From Fluoribacter dumoffii NY 23 (GTDB lineage Bacteria > Pseudomonadota > Gammaproteobacteria > Legionellales > Legionellaceae), in the NCBI RefSeq assembly GCF_000236165.1, contig NZ_CM001375.1, positions 16,341 to 80,340 on the forward strand: a stretch of DNA of 64,000 nucleotides, read 5' to 3'. The translations under genes and the position numbers were made by a program. Positions 1 through 10,406 of this stretch are shown in pieces. Under the pieces are notes generated by a model. That model made no database searches, was not told where the DNA came from, and saw only the letters and a list, made by a program, of their open reading frames with translations. The first letter of the stretch is position 1. Each line of letters begins with the position of its first letter.

Positions 1-2
1 CG

Positions 3-1022
3 CACATTGCCTCGGATGTAGCTAAACGCGAAGGGATAAGCCAAGAAGATGCGCTGGCTCATATGACCGCTGCTGGATTAAATGTCCACGCCGGAGTTGC
101 AAGTGAAAAAAGCATGCTGGGAAGCATTGGGCGGTTTGCTTTTGGAGCAACAGGAGGTGCTGATAGTCATGCCAAGTTCGATCGGTCATCAACAAGTAGT
201 GATCGTTACCATGAAGGGACGGACAGTAGCATGTCAGCGAAGGAAGCAGAAGACTTTAATCAGGCGCTTAATTACGTGAGCCAGTTTGCACAAAACCATC
301 ATTTTGATAACAGCCATTCGGAAGGGGCAAGTCTTTCGAATCAAATGGGTACCGATTTAAGGGAGGCGCAAACGGCAAGCCAAAACTACGATGCCTCGAT
401 GTCTAAAGCCGCTCGCATTAGCACGGCCAGGAGTTATGTGGAATCAAACGCTGATCAAGTTACTACCGATCTAAATCAGGCCTTCTCGAAATATGTTGCC
501 AGTCGAACTGATGAAGTAACTCGTGATGCGTTGTATTCCAATCCTTCAGATCTGGCTTCGTTAAAACAATTACAAACGCTAGCTAATGAGTTTATCCATG
601 AGCAACGAGAAGGTTTAATCGCACGATACGGCAATGCTTCTAAAAATGCTCGGATTGACTCCTTTTATCAGGATGCAGCAAATCCATTAAGTACAAAAGA
701 GTCACAAATGAGAGCTGACTACCACAAAAACAGTAATGCATTGGAGGATTCTGGAAGGACTATGAGAGTTGGCATGGATGCATCAAGAGCCAAAAGTATG
801 CAGCAAAAAATTAATAATCAGGTAGATGCGGCGGTAAATAAAACAAGCAGTGGAGGAGGGCGTTTAAAGAGTCAATACCAGCAAGCGGTTGAAACAACAA
901 ACAACGATGTAGGCGAAGGTAAAAAACTGGGGCAAACCAACGTGGCTATACCCGCCTATTTTACTAAATGGGTTGATCATCATGATAAATCAGCCCCAAA
1001 GAAGGAGCTTATCCATGAATAA
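3..1022 (+). CDS. traG: TraG-type conjugation protein, C-terminal part (runs in from the left edge)
   Basis: The reading frame is open from base 3, so the gene starts before the window and only the last ~340 residues are visible. This part is hydrophilic, rich in Ser/Ala/Gln and predicted largely helical, with no membrane segment, as expected for the periplasmic C-terminal region of F-type TraG. In F, TraG acts in pilus assembly and mating-pair stabilisation through its N-terminal membrane part, and its C-terminal part is involved in exclusion recognition. The call rests mainly on context: it sits directly before a small membrane gene, TraD and TraI, the F-type order. The stop codon overlaps the next gene's start, showing co-transcription. 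No TraG-specific motif is visible in the fragment. Confidence 0.75.
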   Translation, partial: HIASDVAKREGISQEDALAHMTAAGLNVHAGVASEKSMLGSIGRFAFGATGGADSHAKFDRSSTSSDRYHEGTDSSMSAKEAEDFNQALNYVSQFAQNHHFDNSHSEGASLSNQMGTDLREAQTASQNYDASMSKAARISTARSYVESNADQVTTDLNQAFSKYVASRTDEVTRDALYSNPSDLASLKQLQTLANEFIHEQREGLIARYGNASKNARIDSFYQDAANPLSTKESQMRADYHKNSNALEDSGRTMRVGMDASRAKSMQQKINNQVDAAVNKTSSGGGRLKSQYQQAVETTNNDVGEGKKLGQTNVAIPAYFTKWVDHHDKSAPKKELIHE

Positions 1023-1638
1023 TGAAGAAATGAATTCACAAGAATTAAAAGAGGCCATCGCCTTGGATATAGAAACATTAAAAACATTGGACGTGGATAT
1101 TATGCCGGCCAAGGAGTATTACCAGGCGAACAGGCGTTTGTTTTTGCATGTTTTTTTTAAACTATATGGAACAATACTTCTAGGATTTTTACTTCCACTT
1201 CCTTTTTATTGGAACGTGTTGATGGTGGAGACTTCAACGCACGAGCTCATCTACATTTTTTTCTGGCTGCCATTAATGGCTCTAGGACTGTGCCTTTTTG
1301 TTTTTCTATTCATTTACAGCTCATTAAATCAATACATTTTGATTGACTATCAATTGAAACACAAACTAAGAACAGGCTCATTGATTGTAAAACAAATAAG
1401 GCGAGCTGGGACTATAGCCTATCGAATATTTGCGGGGATTGTTTTGATTCCATCACTGTTCTTGTTTCCCAGTGCTGCCTTCTTCATATCCTTTGGCGCT
1501 TTTTTCATCAGTGGGATTTTAACGAGCATCCTTGTTGAAATGGAGCTCAATAGGATAGGCATCAGCGTGCTGTTTACTCTTATAAAGAATTATTTTGATA
1601 AGGACAAAAATGCCAGTGCGGCAATACCCTTAAAATAA
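1015..1638 (+). CDS. Small inner-membrane protein in the traS (entry-exclusion) position
   Basis: A 207-residue protein. The ATG at 1015 is chosen because GAAGGAG lies 7 bases upstream; an in-frame ATG at 973 lacks such a site. The first ~40 residues are acidic and soluble, then at least four hydrophobic segments follow in two pairs (roughly residues 45-110 and 140-185), ending in a charged tail. Its start overlaps the traG stop. In F plasmids the gene right after traG is traS, whose inner-membrane product blocks redundant transfer by recognising TraG. Position, size and topology match that role, but TraS families diverge too far for recognition by eye, so entry exclusion is an inference from context. 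Confidence 0.7.
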   Translation: MNNEEMNSQELKEAIALDIETLKTLDVDIMPAKEYYQANRRLFLHVFFKLYGTILLGFLLPLPFYWNVLMVETSTHELIYIFFWLPLMALGLCLFVFLFIYSSLNQYILIDYQLKHKLRTGSLIVKQIRRAGTIAYRIFAGIVLIPSLFLFPSAAFFISFGAFFISGILTSILVEMELNRIGISVLFTLIKNYFDKDKNASAAIPLK

Positions 1639-1727
1639 AAAAAACACATCAAAAAGAATAATTTTTAACCACAAATACAAGCAGTGGAAGCCGCTGCTTT
1701 GCCCAAAACAAGCAGGAGGAAGATAAA

Positions 1728-3581
1728 ATGAGTCATGAATCCAATTACAAACATTATACCCGGGGAGGCCAGATCTCATTCCATAATCTGCGGATGTGGT
1801 TTCAGATTAACAAAGCGCTCTTTCATGTTTACTTATTCATTTGGGCAGGGTTAAGCATTGTATTGACCGGTATTTTTGCGCCACATGGAATGATAAGACA
1901 GACGGTGTCCTATCACGCGGCTCACTTTTATCACCTGGCAGGGGTGCCACATGTATTTTCTATCCCTGTTAAAGGGGGGTATGCATCACAAACTGTCGAG
2001 CAGCTTCTCCACAATCACTATTTTTCTGCTACCTCAGATCGTTTACTGACCTTCTTGTTACAGTCAACTCTATGGAGTTTTCCCTTATCGTTGATTGTGG
2101 CACTTTTGGTGAGCCGATATTTCATTTATCGAGGAAAGGTACAAACACAAAACCAATTTATACGAGGGGCTAGTTTAGTCCCATCAGAAACACTTAAAAA
2201 ACAGATCATAAAGCAAAGAAAAGCATCTGATTTACATCTTGATGGATTTCCCCTGTTGCAAGGTGCAGAGGTGCAGCATTTATTGGTTCATGGCACGGTT
2301 GGGATGGGGAAAAGTCAGTTCATTATGAAATTGATGGATTGTTTACGTGCACGAGGCGACCGAGTCATTGTCTATGACAAGGGATGCACGTTTACTCAGG
2401 CTTATTTTCAGGAAGATCATGATGTTTTACTTAATCCTTTTGATGCACGCTGTGCTAATTGGGATTTATGGCTGGAAGCCCCAAAAGATGAATTACTGGA
2501 AAACATGGCAGAAAGCCTCATCCCCATGCATGGAGAAAACGATCCATTTTGGGTTAATGCAGCACGCACCGTGTTTGCCTGTCTTGCAAGTCAAATGCGT
2601 GAGGATAAGGAACGTTCCCTATCCAAGCTGTTAGGGTTACTGGTAACGGGCGAGTTTAGTGAGTTGGAACCTTATCTCAACGGCACGGCTGCAGCGACTT
2701 TGGTCAGTAATAAAATAGAAAAAACAGCCATCTCCATTCGCTCCGTCATCACAACCTACCTTAAATCAATGCAGTCGTTAAGTGGGCTTGATGAATCTGG
2801 TAAGCCTTCCTTTTCCATTCGTGATTATCTGTTAAATAAAGATTTGGAGGGCTGGCTTTTTATATCAAGCAATGGGGAACAGCATAAATCTTTAAAACCA
2901 TTGATTTCGATGTGGATTGCCATGGCATCCCTGACACTTTTGAGCTTGCCAGAAGATGCGAACAGGCGAATTTGGTTTATTTGTGATGAATTACCAAGCC
3001 TGCACAAATTACCCTTATTGGGTGAAACCATTGCTGAAGTCAGGAAATTTGGCGGCTGTTTTCTGCTGGGAATGCAGAGCTTTAGTCAATTGGAGAAGGT
3101 ATATGGGCGTAGTGGGGCGGCTGAAATTTTTGACTTGCTGAATACCCGAGCCTTTTTTGCAAGTCCAAGTCATGAAATGGCGCAACTTGTCAGTAAGGAA
3201 CTTGGGGATGAGGAAATTGATGATACCCGAGAAAATTATTCTTATGGAGCTAACTCCATTCGTGATGGGATTTCCTTAGGAAAAAACCGTATTACACGAC
3301 CCTTGGTGACTTATCCTGAAATTATGGGGCTTGATCCGCTTACTTGTTATCTGCGATTGCCAGGTCAATATCCTATAACAAAATTGGAGCTTCATTATCA
3401 AAAAAGAAGCGCGAAGGCTTCAGGTTTTCTACCTCGTGCCATACCGTCTCTTCCTGTTTCTAATACCAGCATTAAACATGTGCCTGTTGTTAATGAGTCC
3501 TCAGACAGTCGCTTTAATGCGCAAGAGTCGACTAATTCCAAGCGTTTCCAAGGTGAATACGAGATTGAATCTATTTTTTGA
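1728..3581 (+). CDS. traD: TraD-type type IV coupling protein
   Basis: A 617-residue inner-membrane ATPase that brings the relaxosome to the type IV secretion channel. Two hydrophobic segments occupy about residues 28-50 and 108-130, as in TraD/VirD4 proteins. A Walker A motif (GTVGMGKS) is near residues 188-195 and a Walker B (WFICDEL) near 413-419. The C-terminal ~70 residues are polar and look disordered, the part that in F TraD contacts the relaxosome. The start is supported by AGGAGGAAG just upstream of 1728. TraI begins only 14 bases after the stop. It is somewhat shorter than F TraD (about 717 residues), mostly through a shorter tail. Confidence 0.93.
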   Translation: MSHESNYKHYTRGGQISFHNLRMWFQINKALFHVYLFIWAGLSIVLTGIFAPHGMIRQTVSYHAAHFYHLAGVPHVFSIPVKGGYASQTVEQLLHNHYFSATSDRLLTFLLQSTLWSFPLSLIVALLVSRYFIYRGKVQTQNQFIRGASLVPSETLKKQIIKQRKASDLHLDGFPLLQGAEVQHLLVHGTVGMGKSQFIMKLMDCLRARGDRVIVYDKGCTFTQAYFQEDHDVLLNPFDARCANWDLWLEAPKDELLENMAESLIPMHGENDPFWVNAARTVFACLASQMREDKERSLSKLLGLLVTGEFSELEPYLNGTAAATLVSNKIEKTAISIRSVITTYLKSMQSLSGLDESGKPSFSIRDYLLNKDLEGWLFISSNGEQHKSLKPLISMWIAMASLTLLSLPEDANRRIWFICDELPSLHKLPLLGETIAEVRKFGGCFLLGMQSFSQLEKVYGRSGAAEIFDLLNTRAFFASPSHEMAQLVSKELGDEEIDDTRENYSYGANSIRDGISLGKNRITRPLVTYPEIMGLDPLTCYLRLPGQYPITKLELHYQKRSAKASGFLPRAIPSLPVSNTSIKHVPVVNESSDSRFNAQESTNSKRFQGEYEIESIF

Positions 3582-3595
3582 TAGAGGAATAAATT

Positions 3596-6500
3596 ATGTT
3601 AAGTCTGCGAGTTAAACCGATTAAAATGCCAGGTTATTATTTTGATAAGGAAAATTATTACTTTTCAAATCAATTGACCACCGAATGGGTGGGGTTAAGT
3701 GCTGAGCGACAAAACCTTTCTGGAGAGGTTAACGTACTATCCCTTGAGGCCGTTGTTCGTGGTGCATTACCGAGCGGCGATGTCATTGGCCTCAAAACCC
3801 AATCCGGCGAAATCAAGCATCGTGGCGGATATGATCTGACCTTCTCCGCGCCTAAATCGGTGTCCTATCTTGGTTTGGTTTGTGGCCATAAAGAGTTTAT
3901 TGATTTGCATTTAAATGCCGTAAAAACGGTATTAAAACTCATTGAGAAGGAAGCTGCCGAAGCACGCAAATCAGGAAAAGAGGGTATGGAGTATGAAAAG
4001 ACTGGCAATCTGTGTTTTGCGACCATCCTCCATGACACCTCCCGAGAGCTTGATCCTCAGCTCCATGTGCATGCACTTTTGATGAATTTTACTGAACGTC
4101 TTGATGGCAAGTGGCGTGCTTTAGCCTCTGATATCAGTCGTAATCACGGCACTATGGAATGGATTATGGACAACCAAATCTTTTTAGGGCTTGTGTACCG
4201 GTCTGAAATTGCTCTTGGTTTAAAAGAAATGGGGCTCGAAATAGAACATACAGGCGATGCCCATGGTTTATTTGAAATCAAACATTTTGATAAGACATTG
4301 CTGGAACGAATGTCTAAACGCCGTACCCAGGTTGAAGAACACATTAAAGGGATGCACTCAAATTCGTTAAAAGCATATGACAGAGCAACTCTGGATTCAA
4401 GAAAGTCAAAGGAAGTGGTTTCCCCAGAGGAATTACGCATGCGATGGAAAGCAGAAAGTGAAGCGCTGGGAGTAAATCCTGCCACCTATCTGGCCACTTT
4501 AAAGGATAAAACCAAAGAATCGCATACGCCTAAAGAAGCCATGTCCAATAATCAAGAACTCGATAGAAGTGTTCTTGATGCAATTGCGCATTTAGAAGAG
4601 AAAAAACTTACATTTACCTATCAGGAAGTGTTACAGACAAGTCTCTATTTTTCCTTAGGTGAACAGGGCTTTGAAGCGCTGATGTCACGGATTGATCAAG
4701 AAATTGATGCACAAAATCTGATTGCTCTTAATGCAGAAAACTCCTCTTTTACAACGAGTAAGCTCATTAACAAAGAACAAGAGCTCATAAAAAAAATCGT
4801 GAACTTCACACACCAAAAAAAAGGCATCGAACGAAATATGGATAAAGTGTGCAAACTCACCGATAATGAGTCCATTCAAAAGGCAGTAACTCAAGCCTTA
4901 TTTAATAAAGATGGAGTTGTACGCATCAAGCAGCAAAGCGCTACCTCGCGTGAGCTTTTAAGTACTTTAATTGATTATTCACAGGATTCCAAAATAATTC
5001 GTATCCTTTGTCCCTCTGCTTTTTCTGCCAATACAATCAATAAGGATATGGCCAAATCAGCGCCTACACTGTGGCAATGGATTTTATCTATTGGGAAACA
5101 GGATTTGTGTGAAACAGTAGCAGGCTTTAATTATCGTCATGGTTCAGAACATAAATTGCCCTTTTTTCATAGTAAAAAGGAGCGCGAAGTACTGATTGTG
5201 GATGAAGCACAGCGCCTGGCTCCTGACGAGATGAATACTTTATTATCTATTGCCGATAAGCGATGTGCCAAGGTCATTTTTCTGGAAAAATCACAATCTC
5301 TGTCTGGCTTTAAATCCGATATTCCCGACTTGCTTGATAAAGCCTGTATAAAATCATTTGAGGTTGATGACAGAAAGGTGCCGGCCACCAGCATCAATCT
5401 TATAGAAGCCCAAACCGTTGAGGGACGTATTCTTAAAACAGCGCAAATGTACTGTAACTTGCCAGTAATCCAGAGGCAAAATACAAAAGTCTTTACTGTC
5501 TCAAAGCTCGAAGCTAAAGAAGTCAATGAAGCAATCCGTACTCAGTTAAAAGAGCAGGGAGAGATTTCATCAGATGAAAAGACTATAAATACATTAACCC
5601 GTATTCCCTTGACCCTCAGTGAAAAAAAACTGGCTAAAAGTTATCAGTCCAATTGGATATTAATCCATAACACCCGTACGGAATCAAAAAAATTCACGGT
5701 ACTCGGTATTAATGAAAAAGACAATCAATTGATTGTTCGTAATTCCAATGGGGCAAGATCACTACTTGCTGCTAAAAATATTACAGATTCCATGCAGATT
5801 TATGAACAAACACCTTTATCGGTAGGAATCGGGGATCAATTAGTGGCCACTGCCAGTTTATCCTTTGAAGGATTAAAAATAGGAAACCAATATGAGGTTA
5901 CTGCATTTACCCGACATGGAATAAAAATAAGAGATGGGAAAAGAAGCATTCATCTTATCACGAGTAACGAAAAGCATTTCCCATTGAGCCATGCCTATGC
6001 CAAAACCATGTATTCCGATGATCTTAAACCCGTGAAACAAACCATTATGACACTGCCAGCCTATGCGCTCAAACAAAATACCATGTCGCTTTTATGCGAA
6101 TCCAGTAAAGAAAACGTAATGATTATTACGGATAATGTGGACAAGGCAAATCGATTTGCCATGAAAAGTGCGACAAAATCCTCCGCGATATCGCTGACTT
6201 TGGATGCCGCCAAAACAAATCATGGTGCACAGATTATTGACCATAGAACCACGAGTGATCTACTCAGTTCACTAGAGCAGGCCTTAACCCTATTAACCGC
6301 TAAAAAACCCCAAAAAAGTGATGCGGAAAAAGCGCTGCACTTTGCAATTGCTCACCTTTCAGAACGAGAGGCAGCCTTTACTCGATCAGATTTACTTGAA
6401 GTGGCCGTTCATCAGGCTATTGGAAAAGCAGGTCTTAATGAAATAGATAACGTCCTGGGTAATGCCATAAACAGTGGCGACTTAATATCTGGAGGGAACG

Positions 6501-9430
6501 AGTTTTTGACCACCAAAGAAGCGGTGGCATTTGAAGAATCGATTATAAAGAATGTTAAAGCGGGTATTAACATTCTTAAGCCATTGATGAGCAGTGATGA
6601 AGCGCAAAAACAACTAGAACTGACAGATCTTACCAAAGGCCAAAAAGAAGCTTGTGAGTTAATCACGACTACATCCGATCAGTTTATTATGATTCAGGGG
6701 TATGCAGGAACTGGAAAAACAACCATGACTCGCAGTGCTATTGATACCATCAAGCATGCCCAATCAATGACTCATGAAGAGGTTGAACTAATTGCGGTTG
6801 CGCCCACTCACCAGGCTGTAAAAGAAATGAGGGCTCTGGGAATTGAAGCCCAAACATTAAAGAGTTTCCTTATTGAACAAGAACAGGAATCGACATTAAG
6901 CAAAAAAACACTTGTTCTTATCGATGAATCATCCATGGTCTCTAATCGAGATTGCGCAAACCTCATGCAAAAAATTCATCATTCTGGCGCTCGTTGTGCA
7001 ATGCTTGGCGATATTAGCCAACATCAAAGTATTGAAAGCGGTAAGCCAAGTAAGATATTAATTCAAGAGGGAAGCATCAGGGTGGCCTGTATGGATGATT
7101 TGGTAAGACAACAAGTTATCGAATACAAAAAAGCAATCGAAACATTAATCGCCGGTGATATTGACAAGGCCTTAGCTCAGTTAGCCAATCAACCCTTAGA
7201 CTCAATCACCCGCACTAAAGCGGATAGTCCTTACCATAGCATTACCTCTTCAATTATTGAAACAGGCGATTCGACCAAAGACTACCTGCAACTGGAAAAC
7301 ACACAACAGCAATCAATAGATCCATTCCAGGAAGAATTAAAGCAAAAGAACCCCATCGAAATGGCTGTAGGAGATTATTTATCTCGTACACCATCATGCC
7401 GTGATAACACGATTGTTATCATTCATGAAAATAAAAAACGGGAAGTTGCAAATGGTTTGATAAGAGATGCCCTTATGAAAGAATCTACTTTAGGCTCCGA
7501 AAACAAAGAATTTCCGAGACTGTTAAGCACTAATTACACTACTGCAGAGCTTTATTATTGCGAAACATATCGGGATTGCTTAAAAAAGCAAGAGGAGTAT
7601 TTTTTAAAGAAAGCGGAGCACTATTTCAAAGTGGTTTCAGTAGATGAATCAGCGAAAGTGGTAGTATTAAACGATGCGAAAGGAAATAAATGCCTCTTTG
7701 TTCCTGAAAAAGAAAATAAAGACTGGAAAATTGAATTGTTTCAATCGATGCCAGGAAGGGTTTCAGTTGGTGAAAAAATTCATTTTAAAAAATCCGATAA
7801 GACTCTAGGTCGATTCGCTAATGAAAGGGTACAGGTGACGGCGGTAAATAATGAGTCATTTACCGTAAAAGACAGTAGTGGTGTGGAACACGTGCTGCAA
7901 AAAAAATTGATGAGCGACTCCCATTGGGATTATAGTTATACGGCTACCAGCTATTCAATTCAAGGAGCTTCATCCCCATTTGTTATTGGGGTTGCTGAGA
8001 CTAAAAATGCGCAAGTAAATCACCTGCGGTCGTTTTATATTATGGTAACGCGAGGCTCCTTGCAGGCAATGATTTATACAGACGATCATAAAAAGCTGCA
8101 AAAACAACTTCGCGTTACTCCTGAGAAAACTTCTGCATTGGAATCACTTAACCATCTGAATGTCCAAACAAAGCCCCCAATACCCAATGCACCATCAACA
8201 TCACTCAAAGCAGCGCAAAGAATGCCCATAATGAAGAACCAGGAGCCTCGTTATGATGCGAATATGCTGTCACAACACTTATCCGAGCAGGCAGAGCTGG
8301 TAATAGAATCATTGCTAGGGCAGCCTAATCAAGCGCTTTCTTCCAAAACAGAATATCGATATGGTACTCACGGCAGCTTAAGCCTCTGTTTAAGCGGAGA
8401 AAAAAGAGGAGTTTGGCATAACTTTGAAACACAAGAAAAAGGAAACATGCTTCATTTGATCCAAAAAACATTGAATCTAAATTTTAAAGAAAGCCTTGAA
8501 TATGCCGCCAAATTAACAGGTGATGACCTAAAGGAACGTATTAAAATAGCAAACAAAAACCCCAATAATTTTCAAGTGAAAGACACTGATAAGAAAAGAA
8601 AAACATCAGATTATGGTTTGCAATTGGTGCGAGAATCCAAACCTATATCAGGCACTATAGCAGAAAGGTATTTAAAAGAAATTAGAAAGATACATAATGT
8701 ATCTGGGGAAAATATTCGATTTCATCCTAATGTCTATACCAAAGATACTGAGGAAGTACGCTACAGGCCAGCACTGTTAAATATTGCACGAGACAAAGAC
8801 AATAAAGTGGCCTGCGTTGAAGTGGTATACCTGGATAATGAAACAGCAAATAAAGCAATAATGAAGATAAAACCCAAGAAATCTTATGGCTCAAAAGCAG
8901 GCGTTGGCGTCGTTTTAAGCGAGGGTAAAGGACATGAAAGTGTCACCTACATTACAGAAGGGGTGGAAACCGGATTAAGCGTTAGAGATGCAGTTCAAAA
9001 TGAACGGGTTATAGCGACTCTTGGGAAAGAAAATTTTGTAAATATCGATATGGCATTACTTACAGATAAAATAGTCATTTGTATGGATAATGATGGCAAA
9101 TCAATTAAAGAAGATAAGGTAATCATTCAAACCATTGAACGATTAAAACAGCATGGAAAAACTGTAGAAATTGCCATTCCGTTACATCAAAAAGACTTTA
9201 ATGATGTGAATAAAAGCAGTGGGGTTCAAGGAGTGGTAGATATATTAAATAAAGCAACGAATGTCGATAAATTTATTGGCTGCCCTAATAAAATAGATAT
9301 GAATCAAGATCAAATTAAGAAGTGTCTTGAGAGCATTTCTCGACAAATGAATCTCGAACTTCCTGAAAATAAAAATAATCCAATTGAGAAACTGAAAACC
9401 CTGCAGCGAGGAGAAATGGAAATATATTAA
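3596..9430 (+). CDS. traI: TraI conjugative relaxase/helicase with C-terminal Toprim primase-like region
   Basis: A 1944-residue MOBF relaxase that nicks oriT, stays on the 5' end and unwinds the strand for transfer. The N-terminus has two tyrosine pairs (Y14/Y15 and Y21/Y22) like F TraI, and metal-binding histidines H146, H157 and H159 in DPQLHVHA. A first, Walker-A-poor helicase-like domain carries IVDEAQ near 532. A second, active RecD-like helicase has QGYAGTGKTT near 1033-1042 and IDESS near 1112. After about residue 1560 comes a region not found in F TraI: a primase-like fold and a Toprim core with TEGVETG (near 1787) and DNDG (near 1832). The tail suggests that a primase is delivered with, or acts on, the entering strand. 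AGAGGA precedes the ATG. Function is well supported; the Toprim role is inferred. Confidence 0.95.
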   Translation: MLSLRVKPIKMPGYYFDKENYYFSNQLTTEWVGLSAERQNLSGEVNVLSLEAVVRGALPSGDVIGLKTQSGEIKHRGGYDLTFSAPKSVSYLGLVCGHKEFIDLHLNAVKTVLKLIEKEAAEARKSGKEGMEYEKTGNLCFATILHDTSRELDPQLHVHALLMNFTERLDGKWRALASDISRNHGTMEWIMDNQIFLGLVYRSEIALGLKEMGLEIEHTGDAHGLFEIKHFDKTLLERMSKRRTQVEEHIKGMHSNSLKAYDRATLDSRKSKEVVSPEELRMRWKAESEALGVNPATYLATLKDKTKESHTPKEAMSNNQELDRSVLDAIAHLEEKKLTFTYQEVLQTSLYFSLGEQGFEALMSRIDQEIDAQNLIALNAENSSFTTSKLINKEQELIKKIVNFTHQKKGIERNMDKVCKLTDNESIQKAVTQALFNKDGVVRIKQQSATSRELLSTLIDYSQDSKIIRILCPSAFSANTINKDMAKSAPTLWQWILSIGKQDLCETVAGFNYRHGSEHKLPFFHSKKEREVLIVDEAQRLAPDEMNTLLSIADKRCAKVIFLEKSQSLSGFKSDIPDLLDKACIKSFEVDDRKVPATSINLIEAQTVEGRILKTAQMYCNLPVIQRQNTKVFTVSKLEAKEVNEAIRTQLKEQGEISSDEKTINTLTRIPLTLSEKKLAKSYQSNWILIHNTRTESKKFTVLGINEKDNQLIVRNSNGARSLLAAKNITDSMQIYEQTPLSVGIGDQLVATASLSFEGLKIGNQYEVTAFTRHGIKIRDGKRSIHLITSNEKHFPLSHAYAKTMYSDDLKPVKQTIMTLPAYALKQNTMSLLCESSKENVMIITDNVDKANRFAMKSATKSSAISLTLDAAKTNHGAQIIDHRTTSDLLSSLEQALTLLTAKKPQKSDAEKALHFAIAHLSEREAAFTRSDLLEVAVHQAIGKAGLNEIDNVLGNAINSGDLISGGNEFLTTKEAVAFEESIIKNVKAGINILKPLMSSDEAQKQLELTDLTKGQKEACELITTTSDQFIMIQGYAGTGKTTMTRSAIDTIKHAQSMTHEEVELIAVAPTHQAVKEMRALGIEAQTLKSFLIEQEQESTLSKKTLVLIDESSMVSNRDCANLMQKIHHSGARCAMLGDISQHQSIESGKPSKILIQEGSIRVACMDDLVRQQVIEYKKAIETLIAGDIDKALAQLANQPLDSITRTKADSPYHSITSSIIETGDSTKDYLQLENTQQQSIDPFQEELKQKNPIEMAVGDYLSRTPSCRDNTIVIIHENKKREVANGLIRDALMKESTLGSENKEFPRLLSTNYTTAELYYCETYRDCLKKQEEYFLKKAEHYFKVVSVDESAKVVVLNDAKGNKCLFVPEKENKDWKIELFQSMPGRVSVGEKIHFKKSDKTLGRFANERVQVTAVNNESFTVKDSSGVEHVLQKKLMSDSHWDYSYTATSYSIQGASSPFVIGVAETKNAQVNHLRSFYIMVTRGSLQAMIYTDDHKKLQKQLRVTPEKTSALESLNHLNVQTKPPIPNAPSTSLKAAQRMPIMKNQEPRYDANMLSQHLSEQAELVIESLLGQPNQALSSKTEYRYGTHGSLSLCLSGEKRGVWHNFETQEKGNMLHLIQKTLNLNFKESLEYAAKLTGDDLKERIKIANKNPNNFQVKDTDKKRKTSDYGLQLVRESKPISGTIAERYLKEIRKIHNVSGENIRFHPNVYTKDTEEVRYRPALLNIARDKDNKVACVEVVYLDNETANKAIMKIKPKKSYGSKAGVGVVLSEGKGHESVTYITEGVETGLSVRDAVQNERVIATLGKENFVNIDMALLTDKIVICMDNDGKSIKEDKVIIQTIERLKQHGKTVEIAIPLHQKDFNDVNKSSGVQGVVDILNKATNVDKFIGCPNKIDMNQDQIKKCLESISRQMNLELPENKNNPIEKLKTLQRGEMEIY

Positions 9431-9462
9431 TTACTTGAACGCAGTGCATCTAGGAATTTTAT

Positions 9463-9885
9463 ATGAAAAAAATGTTTGGAGTAATTTCTCTTTTATTGAT
9501 AAATGGATCATCGGTCTACCTCATTTATCTCTATGTTTCAATAGCGTGCTCCACCAAAGTGAATAACCTGCTTCAGGTTGCTTATGAGCCATCTGGAATG
9601 CAAATGATTTTTTACTTTATATCGTTTCCAATTTTTATGGTTTTAGCAATATTAAGTCGTATTCATTGCTATTATTTTAATGTAAAAAATGGATTGACTT
9701 TATGTTTATTTTTAATCTGGTTCTTGTATTTTATGTTTATCATATACATTGATCGAATAGTTCATTTTCCTAAAGGGAATGAACTATTTTATTATGGTAG
9801 TTTGGCTATTTCATTAGTGGCATTTGCTTTAATTGGATTGACAACATATTTCCAGATGAAACAATTAATGACTTATTCAGAGTAA
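9463..9885 (+). CDS. Small polytopic membrane protein of unknown function
   Basis: A 140-residue protein with about four hydrophobic segments (residues ~5-27, 47-65, 77-97 and 107-128), so nearly all of it lies in the membrane. It starts 33 bases after the traI stop and probably belongs to the transfer transcript. In F the gene after traI is traX, the pilin acetylase, but TraX is about 250 residues with more membrane segments, and I see no clear match. The ATG at 9463 has no strong ribosome-binding site. Confidence 0.6.
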   Translation: MKKMFGVISLLLINGSSVYLIYLYVSIACSTKVNNLLQVAYEPSGMQMIFYFISFPIFMVLAILSRIHCYYFNVKNGLTLCLFLIWFLYFMFIIYIDRIVHFPKGNELFYYGSLAISLVAFALIGLTTYFQMKQLMTYSE

Positions 9886-9950
9886 AATTTGAAGCTTAAA
9901 ATAAGCCATATTATTTTTAAATTTAACTGGTAAATACCATTAATACTAAC

Positions 9951-10319
9951 TTAATTATTGATATATCCTTCAATGAAATTATCTACTTTCTTCTTAAGTT
10001 CTGCGATATGTTCTTCGGCATTATTTGATTCACCTGAAAGTTTATTTTTATCATAAACACAGCGAAAAATATCAGCACTTATTCCCAGTAATCTTAAAAG
10101 ATGAGTCGTGTGTTGACGATTCAATTCCTCCTCTTTTTCTAAGCGTCTTTTTTCATCTTCGCTGATTACTGGATTATCTTTATTGTGTAGGTATACCTTA
10201 ATTCCTAATTCGATCATTTCTTTCATGGTTTGGGATGATGAATCATGTCCTTCATCTTTTTTAATTGTTTCGAGCTGATCAATGATTCTTTGATTTAGAT
10301 AACAATAAGCCTTGGGCAT
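9951..10319 (-). CDS. traM: TraM-like relaxosome DNA-binding protein
   Basis: A 122-residue protein, close to F TraM (127). The ATG at 10319 is preferred over an upstream alternative because GAGG lies 5 bases upstream of it. The N-terminus reads as a ribbon-helix-helix arm (MPKAYCYLNQRIIDQLETI), followed by a helical pattern ending in ELGIKVYL, comparable to ELGLRV in F TraM. The C-terminal half is coiled-coil helical with LLGI near residue 80 and an acidic tail, as in the TraM tetramerisation domain that contacts TraD. It is transcribed away from a region with oriT features, as traM is in F. The match is by pattern recognition, not alignment. Confidence 0.72.
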   Translation of the reverse strand: MPKAYCYLNQRIIDQLETIKKDEGHDSSSQTMKEMIELGIKVYLHNKDNPVISEDEKRRLEKEEELNRQHTTHLLRLLGISADIFRCVYDKNKLSGESNNAEEHIAELKKKVDNFIEGYINN

Positions 10320-10406
10320 ACAATCCTCTTTTAAATTTATAATGCAGGTTCTGTGCATTGTTTTTACCTGGTTTAGAATAATTGTATCATTTAATAATGG
10401 GTGTCG

